A stretch of 64,000 nucleotides of DNA, taken from NCBI RefSeq assembly GCF_006716085.1, contig NZ_VFON01000001.1, forward strand, positions 3,224,001 to 3,288,000, given 5' to 3'. Both the position numbers and the translations under genes were made by a program. The number at the start of each line of letters is the position of its first letter. Position 1 is the first letter of the stretch. The DNA comes from Leucobacter komagatae (GTDB lineage: Bacteria > Actinomycetota > Actinomycetes > Actinomycetales > Microbacteriaceae). Below the pieces are notes generated by a model, which saw nothing but the letters and a program-made list of their open reading frames with translations, was not told the origin of the DNA and searched no databases. Of the stretch, positions 42,905-51,470 are shown piece by piece.

Positions 42905-44238
42905 CGGGCCGCGGAAGCGAGGGCGCTGCCGGTTCAGGGCAGCCCGCGCCTCGCAGGGTGGTTCGCCCGGAGTCTGCGGCTCACGACCTGCAGCTGCGCG
43001 AACTCATCGCCCGCGTGGGGTACACCCTGCAGGAGGACACGCCACAGATCGTCGACGAGATGACAGCGCTGCTGTCAGACAGGGTCGCGGGTCTCGACCA
43101 AGACGCCCAACTCGTGCAGATGCTGCGCGCGAGCGTTGACGGAAACGTGTGGACCATCGGGCACATCCTCACGAACGACATCGCGATTGAATCAGTTCAG
43201 CCGAGCACGGCCGCCGTCGAGTACGCCATGCGGCTCGCGCAGCGCGACGTGCAGCTTGGCTCGCTCACGCGCGCGTACTACCTTGGCCAATCGATGGTGG
43301 TTCGCCGAGGCATCGACATGGTCGACGCGCTCGGGCTCGACGACCAAGACCTGCAAATGAACCTCGTCCGCCGCATCACCGACGTGATTCACAACTACAT
43401 TGACTGGATGCTCCAGTACGTGACGAACGTCTTCGTCGCCGAGCAGGCAAAATGGTGGACCGCGCGTGCGGTGACGAATGCGGCAGCCGTGCTCAAGACA
43501 CTGCGCGGCGAGCCGATCTCGTCCGCTGGGTTCGAAGCGCGCACGAAGTACTCGCTTGATCAGCACCACATCGCGCTCATCGCGTGGCTCGAGTTCGACA
43601 ATTCGACGACGGAGGATCAGCGGCAGGTCGACCAGCTGCTCAGACGGATAGCCGCGATCCTGCAGTCAACGAAGCCGCCGCTGATCACCGCTGCGGATCG
43701 TACGACGGCGTGGGCATGGGTCGCGACCCCGACAACCGAGCTTGCACCTGATGCCCTCACACGCATCGCGAAGCTCGCCGAGTCTGCCGAGGCGAACAAT
43801 GTGCGGGTTGCCATTGGGGTGCCCGGCAGCGGCGTCTCAGGGTTCAGGCGCAGCCACGAGCAGGCCGCGAAGGCGCGGCTCGTCGCGCTCGGCGCCCAGC
43901 GGTTCCGAGAAGCCCAGCTGGTGGCGTTCAGCGACCCCGACGTCGGGTTTCTGTCACTGCTCATGCACGACACGAAGAGCGCTATAACGTGGACCCGGGA
44001 GGTGCTCGGGGACGTCGCGTCCGAGGGGGAGCAGCAGGCCGCGCTTCGCGAGACGCTTGCGACGTTCTACGCGACCGGCGAGAACTCCTCGAAGACGGCC
44101 GAGCTGCTCGGGCTGCACCGCAACACCGTGCGCCAGCGAGTCGCGAAGTTCGAGTCTGAGCGCGGCGGCAGGCGAGCCGATGGCATGGAGATTTCGCTCG
44201 CGCTGAAGCTCTTCGACCTACTTGGCGAGGGTAGCTGA
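42901..44238 (+). CDS. PucR-type helix-turn-helix regulator (1)
   Basis: 445 residues from GTG 42901, overlapping the upstream stop. The N-terminal helical domain (about 30-180: IDWMLQYVTNVFVAEQAKWW) resembles RsbRD sensor modules. A GGDEF-like middle precedes the C-terminal PucR/CdaR helix-turn-helix (about 380-425: FYATGENSSKTAELLGLHRNTVRQRVAKFE). It is in the same operon as the DUF3556 and FAD genes and probably regulates them. The 3' end overlaps the converging PucR gene by 21 nt. Confidence 0.85.
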   Translation: MTGRGSEGAAGSGQPAPRRVVRPESAAHDLQLRELIARVGYTLQEDTPQIVDEMTALLSDRVAGLDQDAQLVQMLRASVDGNVWTIGHILTNDIAIESVQPSTAAVEYAMRLAQRDVQLGSLTRAYYLGQSMVVRRGIDMVDALGLDDQDLQMNLVRRITDVIHNYIDWMLQYVTNVFVAEQAKWWTARAVTNAAAVLKTLRGEPISSAGFEARTKYSLDQHHIALIAWLEFDNSTTEDQRQVDQLLRRIAAILQSTKPPLITAADRTTAWAWVATPTTELAPDALTRIAKLAESAEANNVRVAIGVPGSGVSGFRRSHEQAAKARLVALGAQRFREAQLVAFSDPDVGFLSLLMHDTKSAITWTREVLGDVASEGEQQAALRETLATFYATGENSSKTAELLGLHRNTVRQRVAKFESERGGRRADGMEISLALKLFDLLGEGS

Positions 44239-45981
44239 CGCAGCCCGCGCCGCGAGCTCAAGCTGCAGCGCAGCGAGGAGGCGGTCTTCCGTGCGGCTGA
44301 GGTCGAGCCCGGTGATCTCCTGCGCGCGCTGCAGCCTGTAGCGCAGCGTGTTCGGGTGCACCCCGAGCAGGCGGGCCGCCTCGCGCGCGTTGAAGCCCGT
44401 GTCGACGTAGCGCCGCAGGCTCGCAACGAGTTCGGCCCCGTGCCGCTCGTCGTAGTCGCGCAGCGTGTCGAACCGCGGGTCGATGAGCTCCGGCCGTTCG
44501 CCGAGCAGCTCGAATGCCTCTCGCAGCAGCACGGACGTGCGCGACTGGGTGAGGGAAGTGACGCGGGTGCCGCTCCCAGCGATCGCATCGAGCACCCGGT
44601 CTGCCTCGGCGCGGGCCCCGGCAACCTCCTCAAACCCCGTGACGGGGGCGACGATCGCGACCCGCATTGGCGTCGTCTCGGGGGGCATCGAACGCGCGCC
44701 GGGGGCATCGAACTTCGCGACGAGCATCTCCGCCCACTCCTCAAGCCTGTGGCCGCCCGAGAGGTTTGGAAGCAGCACGTAGGCGCGCTCTCCGAGCAGC
44801 ACGAACCGCGCCTGCGGCGCAAACGCCCCGACGTGCAACCGCAGCATCTTCGCAACCCCGGCGACCCCAACCCCGGCAACCCCGGCGACCCCGGCAACAC
44901 TGGCGACCGCCCCGCCCCCGTCCTCGGCGGCGCCCGGCAGCGCGATGCCGATCAGCGCCGCGTCGCCGAGCGTCGGCAGACCGAGAAACGCTGACGCAGT
45001 GCCCGCGTCGATCCCGCCGCGCTCCCCGAACACCCGCTGCAGCATGAGCTCCGTCGCCGACGGTGCCTCGAGCTCGCGCGTGAGCACGCGTGACGCCGCT
45101 GAGGCGCCACCCCGCACGACTGTCTCGGCGTCGGGGCTGAACCCGTTCGCGCCCTCCTGCACCCAGATCGAGCCGATGAACTGGCCGCTGGGGGAGTGAA
45201 TTCCGGTCACCAATCGCGGCCGCATCCCGAGTTCGGCGTGCGCAGGAACGGCGACGACCTCGGTCGTGTTCTGGATCCGCTTCACCACGCCCCAGGCGCC
45301 GAGCAGCACCATCGAGTCCTCCGGCGCGACCCGGCCGAGGATGGCCCGGGCCCGGAGCCCGTCGGCGGTGCCGTCGGACGGGGAATAGGCGAGCACGCTC
45401 GAGTCGGGGCGCTCGATCGTCACCATGCCGCCGGCGCCCGCGGCGATCACGGACGCGAGCTCGGCGAGGTCGCTGAACGCGGCGTTTTCGCCCGCGCCGG
45501 GCGGGGCCGTCTCGCGTGACTGCGCCCGTTCGAGCCGCCGGTGGATCGCGGCGAGCAGCAGGTCCCAGCGCGCCATACGATCGACCACAATCATCGCCAG
45601 CCCGGCCTCGGAGGCGGCCGCTCGCAGGGCGGGCCCGTCGATGTCCTCCTTGACCATGAGGGCGACGGGGCGCTCAGCGTCGGGCCGCGCGCCCAAGCCG
45701 CGGAGCCACGTCGCCACGTGCTCCGCTGCGACGCCGACGGGCAGTACGAGGTCGGCCGGCGGCGCGGACGGAACGGGGGAGGCAAGGTCGGCAAACTCGG
45801 CGAGCGCGACGGTGTGTACGCGGGGCGTGGGCCGCGATCCGGATCCTGGTTCGGGCTCGGCGGGAACCAGTTCGCGGACCGCGGCGTCGAGTGCGGTCGC
45901 GATCTCGGAGAGCGGGATCGCGCCCGCGTGCGGGCGATCCAGTTCTTCCGCGCGCGCGAACTGTCCGTACATAGTGCCCAT
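44218..45981 (-). CDS. PucR-type helix-turn-helix regulator (2)
   Basis: 587 residues from ATG 45981 (ATG 45972 is an alternative); the frame runs on upstream into the BrnQ side but that part has no domain features. An N-terminal PucR domain (about 10-150: VRELVP, LALVLPVGVAAEHVATWLRGLG) is followed by a GGDEF-like sensor region and the C-terminal helix-turn-helix (about 520-570: FNAREAARLLGVHPNTLRYRLQRAQEITGL). A VAG-rich run (GVAGVAGVAGVGVAGVAK, about 360-378) interrupts the middle. Divergent from the BrnQ operon, which it probably controls in response to an amino acid. Confidence 0.87.
   Translation of the reverse strand: MGTMYGQFARAEELDRPHAGAIPLSEIATALDAAVRELVPAEPEPGSGSRPTPRVHTVALAEFADLASPVPSAPPADLVLPVGVAAEHVATWLRGLGARPDAERPVALMVKEDIDGPALRAAASEAGLAMIVVDRMARWDLLLAAIHRRLERAQSRETAPPGAGENAAFSDLAELASVIAAGAGGMVTIERPDSSVLAYSPSDGTADGLRARAILGRVAPEDSMVLLGAWGVVKRIQNTTEVVAVPAHAELGMRPRLVTGIHSPSGQFIGSIWVQEGANGFSPDAETVVRGGASAASRVLTRELEAPSATELMLQRVFGERGGIDAGTASAFLGLPTLGDAALIGIALPGAAEDGGGAVASVAGVAGVAGVGVAGVAKMLRLHVGAFAPQARFVLLGERAYVLLPNLSGGHRLEEWAEMLVAKFDAPGARSMPPETTPMRVAIVAPVTGFEEVAGARAEADRVLDAIAGSGTRVTSLTQSRTSVLLREAFELLGERPELIDPRFDTLRDYDERHGAELVASLRRYVDTGFNAREAARLLGVHPNTLRYRLQRAQEITGLDLSRTEDRLLAALQLELAARAASATLAK
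44852..44907. repeat. 9-bp tandem repeat within the PucR gene
   Basis: ACCCCGGCA/GACCCCGGC-type units repeated about six times, encoding Val-Ala-Gly on the reverse strand. In-frame, so length changes would not disrupt the gene. It falls in the linker between the sensor regions. Confidence 0.65.
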
Positions 45982-46123
45982 AATATCCCGATAAATTAGG
46001 TACTTTGCCCGAGGAATGGGGCTGGCCTCGTGTGGTTCGATGGAGCGGACGTGCGGCGACGACTGGCTTTTCGAGCCTGCCCACACGCCGCCAGATTTCT
46101 TTTGCCAGCTCAAGGAGGAGAAC

Positions 46124-46207
46124 GTGCAACACACGCCTTTCGCGCCTGAGGGACCCTCAGCCGCCGTGCCCAACCAGACCAGCTCGACCCGAGGGGGTGC
46201 GCGATGA
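46124..46207 (+). CDS. 27-residue leader ORF coupled to BrnQ
   Basis: GTG 46124 is preceded by AAGGAGGAG (46112-46120), the best Shine-Dalgarno in this region. The product is hydrophilic, Pro/Ser/Thr-rich, starts MQHTPFAPEG and has no membrane helix. Its TGA overlaps the BrnQ ATG (ATGA). The same frame opens earlier at 46016, but the ribosome site favours 46124. It may be a translational-coupling leader or a small transporter partner. Not recognised as a known small subunit. Confidence 0.6.
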   Translation: MQHTPFAPEGPSAAVPNQTSSTRGGAR

Positions 46208-47613
46208 CCAGAGACCGGAAACTCTCGCCGTTCCAGATGCTGGCCCTCGGCCTGCTGCTCTTCGCCATGTTCCTCGGTGCGGGTAACACGATCTTCGCCC
46301 CGATGGTCGGTCAGGCCGCGGGCAGCGAGATGTGGATCCCGATGTCGGGCTTCCTCATCACCGGCGTCGGCCTCGTGCTCCTCGCGATCGTCGCCCTCAC
46401 GATGGCCGGCGGCACGGTAGAGCAGCTCGCCTCGCGCGTGCACCCCGTGTACTCGTTCGTGTTCTGCATCCTGCTGTTCCTCGCGCTTGGGCCGCTCTAC
46501 GTGAACCCGCGCACGACCTCGGTTGTGTACGAGATCTCGGTGAAGCCGATCCTCGGCCCCGAGCTCACGCAAGGCACCTGGCCGCTCATCATCTTCTCGG
46601 TGATCTTCACGCTGCTCGGCGTCTACCTCTCACTCACGCCGTCGAAGCTCGTCGACCGCGTTGGCAAGGTCATCACGCCGATCTTCTCGGTGCTGCTCAT
46701 CATCATCGTCGTGAAGTCGCTCATCACCCCGATGGGTGAGCTGCACCCCGCCGTCGACCCCTACAAGAACGGCGCGTTCATTAAGGGCTTCACCGAGGGT
46801 TACCTCACGATGGACGCGCTCGCGGCCCTGGTGTTCGCCGGCGTCTTCATCCAGTCGATTCGCGGCCAGGGCATCACGACCCGCAAGGGCATCTCGTTCA
46901 CGTTCTTGAAGGCCGGCATCATCACGGTCATAGGCCTCGCGCTGCTGCACATCTCGCTCGCCTGGATCGGTGGTTCGAGCGTCGACTCGATCGGCCGCCC
47001 CGACAACGGTGGAACTGTCATCGCCGAGGCGGCCCGCACGCTGCTCGGCTACCCGGGGGTGCTGATGATCGGCCTCGTCATCTTCCTCACCGGCATCACG
47101 ACGCTCGTCGCGTGCCTCACCGCAGTCGCTGACTACTTCGCAAAGCAGTTCCCGAAGGTGTCGTACAAGGCGTGGGTATGGATCCACGCCACAGTCGGTC
47201 TCGTCATCGCGAACTTCGGGCTGCAGGCAGTGCTTTCCGCTGCGCTCCCGATCCTTTTCCTGCTCTACCCGCTCGGCATGACCCTCATCGTGCTCGCGCT
47301 CCTCGACCGCTTCTTCGGCGGGCGCCGCGCGGTCTACGTCGGGGCGACCATCGGGGCCGGATCGATCGCGATCCTCGACGCAGTGAAGGCGTCGGGCAAC
47401 TTCGTCGACGAGCTCAACGGCTTCTTCTCGTGGCTGCCCATGTTCGCCGACAACGGCGGGTGGATCATCCCCGCGGTGCTCGGCGGCGTGATCGGCTACG
47501 TCGTTGGGCTGGCGAAGGGTGAGCCCGCGATCGACCGCACCGCGCACATCTCCGTGATTGACGAACCCGTCACCGACCACTCCGAGGCGCGTGCCTCCTC
47601 ACGAAAGGCGTAA
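46204..47613 (+). CDS. brnQ: Branched-chain amino acid transporter, BrnQ/LIVCS family
   Basis: 469 residues and 12 predicted membrane helices. The LIVCS family imports leucine, isoleucine and valine with a cation. Family features are FAMFLGAGNTIFAPMVGQAAG near the N terminus, LGPLYVNPRTTSVVYEISV (about 95-115) and GITTLVACLTAVADYFAKQFPKV. It is coupled to the 27-residue leader ORF upstream and followed after 7 nt by the D-amino-acid dehydrogenase gene, so it may import another hydrophobic amino acid for that pathway. Divergent from PucR (2). Confidence 0.88.
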   Translation: MTRDRKLSPFQMLALGLLLFAMFLGAGNTIFAPMVGQAAGSEMWIPMSGFLITGVGLVLLAIVALTMAGGTVEQLASRVHPVYSFVFCILLFLALGPLYVNPRTTSVVYEISVKPILGPELTQGTWPLIIFSVIFTLLGVYLSLTPSKLVDRVGKVITPIFSVLLIIIVVKSLITPMGELHPAVDPYKNGAFIKGFTEGYLTMDALAALVFAGVFIQSIRGQGITTRKGISFTFLKAGIITVIGLALLHISLAWIGGSSVDSIGRPDNGGTVIAEAARTLLGYPGVLMIGLVIFLTGITTLVACLTAVADYFAKQFPKVSYKAWVWIHATVGLVIANFGLQAVLSAALPILFLLYPLGMTLIVLALLDRFFGGRRAVYVGATIGAGSIAILDAVKASGNFVDELNGFFSWLPMFADNGGWIIPAVLGGVIGYVVGLAKGEPAIDRTAHISVIDEPVTDHSEARASSRKA

Positions 47614-47620
47614 CACCCGC

Positions 47621-48862
47621 ATGACCCGTGTCATCGTGATCGGAGCCGGCGCTGTCGGCCTGGCATCCGCGTACTACCTCCGCAAGGCCGGCCACGAGGT
47701 GACCGTTGTCGACCAGGCGCCGCTCGCGGCGAAAGCCTCGGGGCACAACGCGGGCTGGTTGATTCCGAGCATGTCGACACCGGTCCCAGCGCCCGGCATG
47801 ATGCTGCAGGCCATGAAGTGGATGGTGCAGCCCGACAGCCCGCTGTACGTGACACCCTCGCTCAAGCCGAGCTTCATCGGGTTCATGCTGCGCATGCTTC
47901 GTAGCTGCACCGACGCGCGCTTCCGCGAGGGGTCGGCGGTGCTCGCCGCGCTCAGCGCGACGGCGCTGTCGGACTTTGACGAGCTCGCGTCCGAGGGCGT
48001 CGAATTCGAGCAGCACGAGCAGCCGTTGTCGATGCTCTTCACCGACGGACACAAGGTCGAGGGCCGGGTCACCGAGCTCGAACTCTTGGACGGCAAGCTG
48101 CCCGGGTTTTCGTGGAACCACATGAGCGAGGCAGACCTGAAGGCGCACAAGCCCGTGCTCTCAGACCGGGTGGTTGCCGGCATCGAGTCGCGGGGCGACC
48201 GCTCGGTCGACCCCGGCTCGTTCGTGCGCGGCCTCGCGGCGGCCTGCGAGCGCGAGGGCGTCGAGCTCAGGCTTGGCGCGCCCGCATCGCTCGAGCAGGC
48301 CACCGGTGGTGGCGTCTCCGTACAGGTGGGCGCCGAGACGCTCCGAGCCGACCGAGTCGTCGTCGCCGCTGGCGCCTGGACCAACGAGGTGCTGCGCGGC
48401 ATCGGCGAGCGCGTGCCGCTGCAGTCGGGCAAGGGCTACGGCTACGACTTCCCGGTCGTGCCCGGCGGCCCGACGAAGCCGATTTACCTCGCCGAGGCGA
48501 AGGTGGCGATCACGCCGCTCGACACGAAGGTGCGACTTGCTGGCACGATGGGCTTCACCGGCGTCGATGAGTCGATCAAGCGTCGCCGCGCCGGCGGTAT
48601 CCTCACCGGTGTGAGCGGATACTTCGAGGGCTGGCCCGACATCGACGGTGCCCCCGAACCGTGGACGGGGCTGCGCCCGACGACGCCAGACGGCCTCCCG
48701 ATCATCGGCGCGCTCGCGAAGCACCCGAACGTGCTTGTCGCGACGGGGCACGTCATGCTCGGCATCAGCCTGGCGCCCACGACGGGCAAGCTCATCACCG
48801 ACCTCGTTGGTGGCGGCCCCGTGCCCGAGCTGTTGCGGGGCGTCTCCGCGAACCGCTTCTAG
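47621..48862 (+). CDS. FAD-dependent D-amino-acid dehydrogenase-like (DadA family)
   Basis: 413 residues from ATG 47621. The FAD-binding Rossmann motif is VIGAGAVGLASAYYLRKAGHEVTVVD, and the C-terminal FAD-contact segment is TGLRPTTPDGLPIIG with GHVMLGISLAPTTGKL. The DAO fold oxidises a D-amino acid (or glycine/proline analogue) to the imino acid with an electron acceptor. With the ornithine-cyclodeaminase-like gene next, it could oxidise D-proline or a hydroxyproline to a cyclic imine that the next enzyme reduces. Substrate is inferred from context only. Confidence 0.85.
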   Translation: MTRVIVIGAGAVGLASAYYLRKAGHEVTVVDQAPLAAKASGHNAGWLIPSMSTPVPAPGMMLQAMKWMVQPDSPLYVTPSLKPSFIGFMLRMLRSCTDARFREGSAVLAALSATALSDFDELASEGVEFEQHEQPLSMLFTDGHKVEGRVTELELLDGKLPGFSWNHMSEADLKAHKPVLSDRVVAGIESRGDRSVDPGSFVRGLAAACEREGVELRLGAPASLEQATGGGVSVQVGAETLRADRVVVAAGAWTNEVLRGIGERVPLQSGKGYGYDFPVVPGGPTKPIYLAEAKVAITPLDTKVRLAGTMGFTGVDESIKRRRAGGILTGVSGYFEGWPDIDGAPEPWTGLRPTTPDGLPIIGALAKHPNVLVATGHVMLGISLAPTTGKLITDLVGGGPVPELLRGVSANRF

Positions 48863-48920
48863 GCTCGGGCAGCCGCCCCTCGCCGAACCCCTTCACCACC
48901 CAGCCAGCAAGGAGAACTCC

Positions 48921-49850
48921 ATGATTGCCCCGACCGGACTGCCGTTCCTCTCAGCCGCGGACGTGCGCGCCCAGATCGACCCAGACACCGCGCGCGGCCT
49001 CATCGAGCGCGCGCTGCTGGAGGGCTTCGACCCGGCCGATGACCCCGCGAGGCAGTCGGTTGACGCTGGGGCGGGGCACCTGCTGCTCATGCCGTCGAGC
49101 CTCGGGCAGTCGGTCGGGGTGAAGATCGCGTCGGTCTCGCCCGACAACCCTGCGAAGGGCAAGCCCCGCATTCAGGCCCTTTACCTGCTCATGGACGCTG
49201 AGACCCTCACTCCCCAGCTGCTCGTTGACGGGTCGGCGCTCACGGTGATCCGCACGCCCGCGACCACCGCGGTCGCGGTTGACAGGCTCGCGGAGCCCGA
49301 CGCGCAGCGTCTCGTCGTGTTCGGTAGCGGGCCGCAGGCGATCGACCACGTCGTCGCCTTCTCGCGCATCCGCGAGCTCACCGACATCAAGCTTGTCGGG
49401 CGCAACCCCGAGCGCACCGCACCAGCGGTGGCGAAGCTCGCCGAGCTCGGGATCTCGGCGAGCGTCGGCACCCCCGCGGACGTCGCCGAAGCCGACATCG
49501 TGCTCTGCGCGACGTCGGCAAAAGACCCGGTGTTTGACGGTTCGCTCGTGCGCGACGGCGCCTGCGTTGCCGCGATGGGCTCGCACGAGCCCGACAGGCG
49601 CGAGATCCCGGGCGACCTCATGGGCCGCGCGCTCGTCGTCGTCGAAGACCAGGCGACCGCGCTGCGCGAGGCCGGCGACGTCATCATGGCGGCGGCCGAG
49701 GGGAACCTTGACGTCAACTCGATGCAGCCCCTCGCAGGCCTCGTGCGGGGCGAGATTGTGCGCGACCCCAGCCGCCCGAACGTCTTCAAGGGCACGGGTA
49801 TGTCGTGGCAAGACCTTGCTGTCGCGTCGGGGCTGACGCCGCCCGCGTAG
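48921..49850 (+). CDS. Ornithine cyclodeaminase / mu-crystallin family protein
   Basis: 309 residues with AAGGAGAA before ATG 48921. NAD(P)-binding motif VVFGSGPQAIDHVVAF (about 132-147), substrate segment GVKIASVSPDNPAKG (Lys about 66) and AMGSHEPDRREIP. Members include ornithine cyclodeaminase, alanine dehydrogenase and delta1-pyrroline-2-carboxylate reductase. As the third gene after BrnQ and a DadA-like enzyme, reduction of a cyclic imino acid to an L-amino acid is the most sensible guess. Likely part of one amino-acid utilisation operon. Confidence 0.85.
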   Translation: MIAPTGLPFLSAADVRAQIDPDTARGLIERALLEGFDPADDPARQSVDAGAGHLLLMPSSLGQSVGVKIASVSPDNPAKGKPRIQALYLLMDAETLTPQLLVDGSALTVIRTPATTAVAVDRLAEPDAQRLVVFGSGPQAIDHVVAFSRIRELTDIKLVGRNPERTAPAVAKLAELGISASVGTPADVAEADIVLCATSAKDPVFDGSLVRDGACVAAMGSHEPDRREIPGDLMGRALVVVEDQATALREAGDVIMAAAEGNLDVNSMQPLAGLVRGEIVRDPSRPNVFKGTGMSWQDLAVASGLTPPA

Positions 49851-49883
49851 CTTCACCGACCGGAATCCTTGCGGGGCCCGCCG

Positions 49884-50906
49884 CTACTCGGTTGCCCCCA
49901 CGCGAACGAGCATCTTGCCGGTGTTCGCGCCGCGCATCATCGCGAGGAACGCGTCGATGGTGTTGTCGATGCCGTCGACGATGGTTTCGTCGTAGGCGAT
50001 CTTGCCCTCGCCAAACCACGCGGACATGCGTTCGGTGAACTCGGGCAGCTTGTCCCAGTGCGCACCGACGGTGAAGCCCTGCATCGTGAGTGCGCGAGTG
50101 ATCATGTTCGCCATGTTCGAGGGGCCGACGGGGCGCTCGGTGGCGTTGTACGCGGCGATCGCACCGCAAAGCGCGAGCCTACCGCCGTCGTTCATCGCGG
50201 CGAGGGCGCCCTCGAGGTGGTCTCCGCCGACGTTGTCGAAGAACACGTCGACCCCGTCGGGCGCTGCCTCTGCGAGCAGCTTTCGCACCGGGCCGTCTTT
50301 GTAGTTGAACGCCGCGTCGTAGCCGTACTTCTCGGTCAGCAGCGCCACCTTCTCTGGCGAGCCTGCCGACCCGACCACCCTGCCAGCGCCCAAGAGCTTC
50401 GCGATCTGGCCTGCGGCGGTGCCGACGGCGCCCGCGGCGCCCGAGATGAAGACGGTGTCGCCCTCGCGCAGGCCCGCGATGGTCGTGAGGCCGACGTAGG
50501 CGGTGAGCCCGGTCATGCCGAGCATGTGCAGGTGGACGGAGAGCGGTACTCCGGCGAGTTCGGGCAGTGCCCGGAACTTCGCGCCGTCGGCCTGCGCCAC
50601 GTCGGTCCAGCCGTGCTGGTGCAAGACGGCGGTGCCGACGGGCAGTGAATCGTTCGCTGACTCGACGACCCTGCCGACGGCCCCGCCAGAGATCACGGCG
50701 CCGAGCTCGTAGGGCGCAACGTAGCTGCGGGCATCGCTCATGCGCCCGCGCATGTACGGGTCGACCGAGACGAACTCGTTGCGCACCCGCACCTCGCCAG
50801 GCGCGAGATCGCCGTACTCGACGGTAGCGGTCTCGAAGTCTTCGTGCACGGGCCAGCCTGTGGGGCGGCGGGCGAGGCGAATTTGGGTGCTCGTTGACTG
50901 ACTCAT
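49884..50906 (-). CDS. NADP-dependent MDR oxidoreductase (CurA/prostaglandin reductase type)
   Basis: 340 residues with AAAGGAG before the ATG. Zinc-free medium-chain dehydrogenase: N-terminal YMRGRMSDARSY segment, NADP-binding AGAVGTAAGQIAKLLGAGRVVG, and FFDNVGGDHLEGAL. Family members reduce the alpha,beta double bond of enones (for example curcumin) using NADPH. The gene is followed on its strand by nothing coupled; upstream (60 nt gap) is the DUF1304 gene, so they may share a promoter controlled by the divergent TetR regulator. Confidence 0.88.
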   Translation of the reverse strand: MSQSTSTQIRLARRPTGWPVHEDFETATVEYGDLAPGEVRVRNEFVSVDPYMRGRMSDARSYVAPYELGAVISGGAVGRVVESANDSLPVGTAVLHQHGWTDVAQADGAKFRALPELAGVPLSVHLHMLGMTGLTAYVGLTTIAGLREGDTVFISGAAGAVGTAAGQIAKLLGAGRVVGSAGSPEKVALLTEKYGYDAAFNYKDGPVRKLLAEAAPDGVDVFFDNVGGDHLEGALAAMNDGGRLALCGAIAAYNATERPVGPSNMANMITRALTMQGFTVGAHWDKLPEFTERMSAWFGEGKIAYDETIVDGIDNTIDAFLAMMRGANTGKMLVRVGATE

Positions 50907-50966
50907 GTGTGCTCCTTTGTGAGGTGGGGTACGTGAAAGCGGGAGGTGGATGCGGGGGCCGCCCGG

Positions 50967-51356
50967 CTACCCGAGGAGACCGATCGCCAGCGCGATGATG
51001 CCGAGCGCCGGCACGAGGCCCTGCTTCGCTGCGGCGCCAAGCTTGTCTGGTGACGAGAGGCCAAGCACGAGGCTTGCCGCGACCATAGAGCCCGCGCCTG
51101 TGAAGACCAGGGTTGCCCCCACGGGCACGTTGCCCAGCGCTACGACGACGATGCCGAGGAACACGGCGACCGCGAGAAACAGGTTGTAGAACCCCTGATT
51201 GAAGGCGAGCGTGCGCTGCGCCTCGGCCTGCTCGACGGTGCCCGTGCCAAACGTGCGGCGCGCCCGCGCGCTCGTCCAGGCGATGGATTCGAGGTAGAAG
51301 ATGAACACGTGGATGAGTGCCGCAATACCGGTCAGCACAAGGCCTGTGATCATCAT
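50967..51356 (-). CDS. DUF1304 family membrane protein
   Basis: 129 residues from ATG 51356. Four membrane helices (about 5-25, 50-70, 76-96, 105-125) with the family opening GIAALIHVFIFYLESIAWTSARARRTFG and QAEAQRTLAFNQGFYNLFLA. Function unknown. It is divergent from the TetR gene, with the operator region between, and lies directly upstream of the MDR oxidoreductase. Confidence 0.82.
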   Translation of the reverse strand: MMITGLVLTGIAALIHVFIFYLESIAWTSARARRTFGTGTVEQAEAQRTLAFNQGFYNLFLAVAVFLGIVVVALGNVPVGATLVFTGAGSMVAASLVLGLSSPDKLGAAAKQGLVPALGIIALAIGLLG

Positions 51357-51398
51357 GGGTGGCTCGATTCTCTCGGTGAGCGCCGGCCGCGGGCCGCG

Positions 51399-51428
51399 TT
51401 CGCAAAATTCTGTAACGGTCAGTACAAT
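51399..51428 (+). promoter_or_regulatory. TetR promoter and likely operator
   Basis: -35 TTCGCA (51399-51404), 18-bp spacer, -10 TACAAT (51423-51428). The inverted repeat TGTA-ACGGTCAG-TACA (51411-51426) overlaps spacer and -10. Placed between the divergent DUF1304 and TetR genes, it fits autoregulation by TetR and control of the leftward genes. Confidence 0.6.
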
Positions 51429-51470
51429 ATAACGAGAGGGGCGTTCGCGCAATCATTTTGAGGAGACAGT

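Noticed and set aside
46016..46123. Longer version of the BrnQ leader ORF from ATG 46016
   Set aside because: No Shine-Dalgarno there, whereas AAGGAGGAG is placed for the GTG at 46124.
45982..46572. Upstream extension of the second PucR frame
   Set aside because: Lies over the BrnQ leader and BrnQ, has no domain, and the ATG at 45981 gives a complete PucR architecture.
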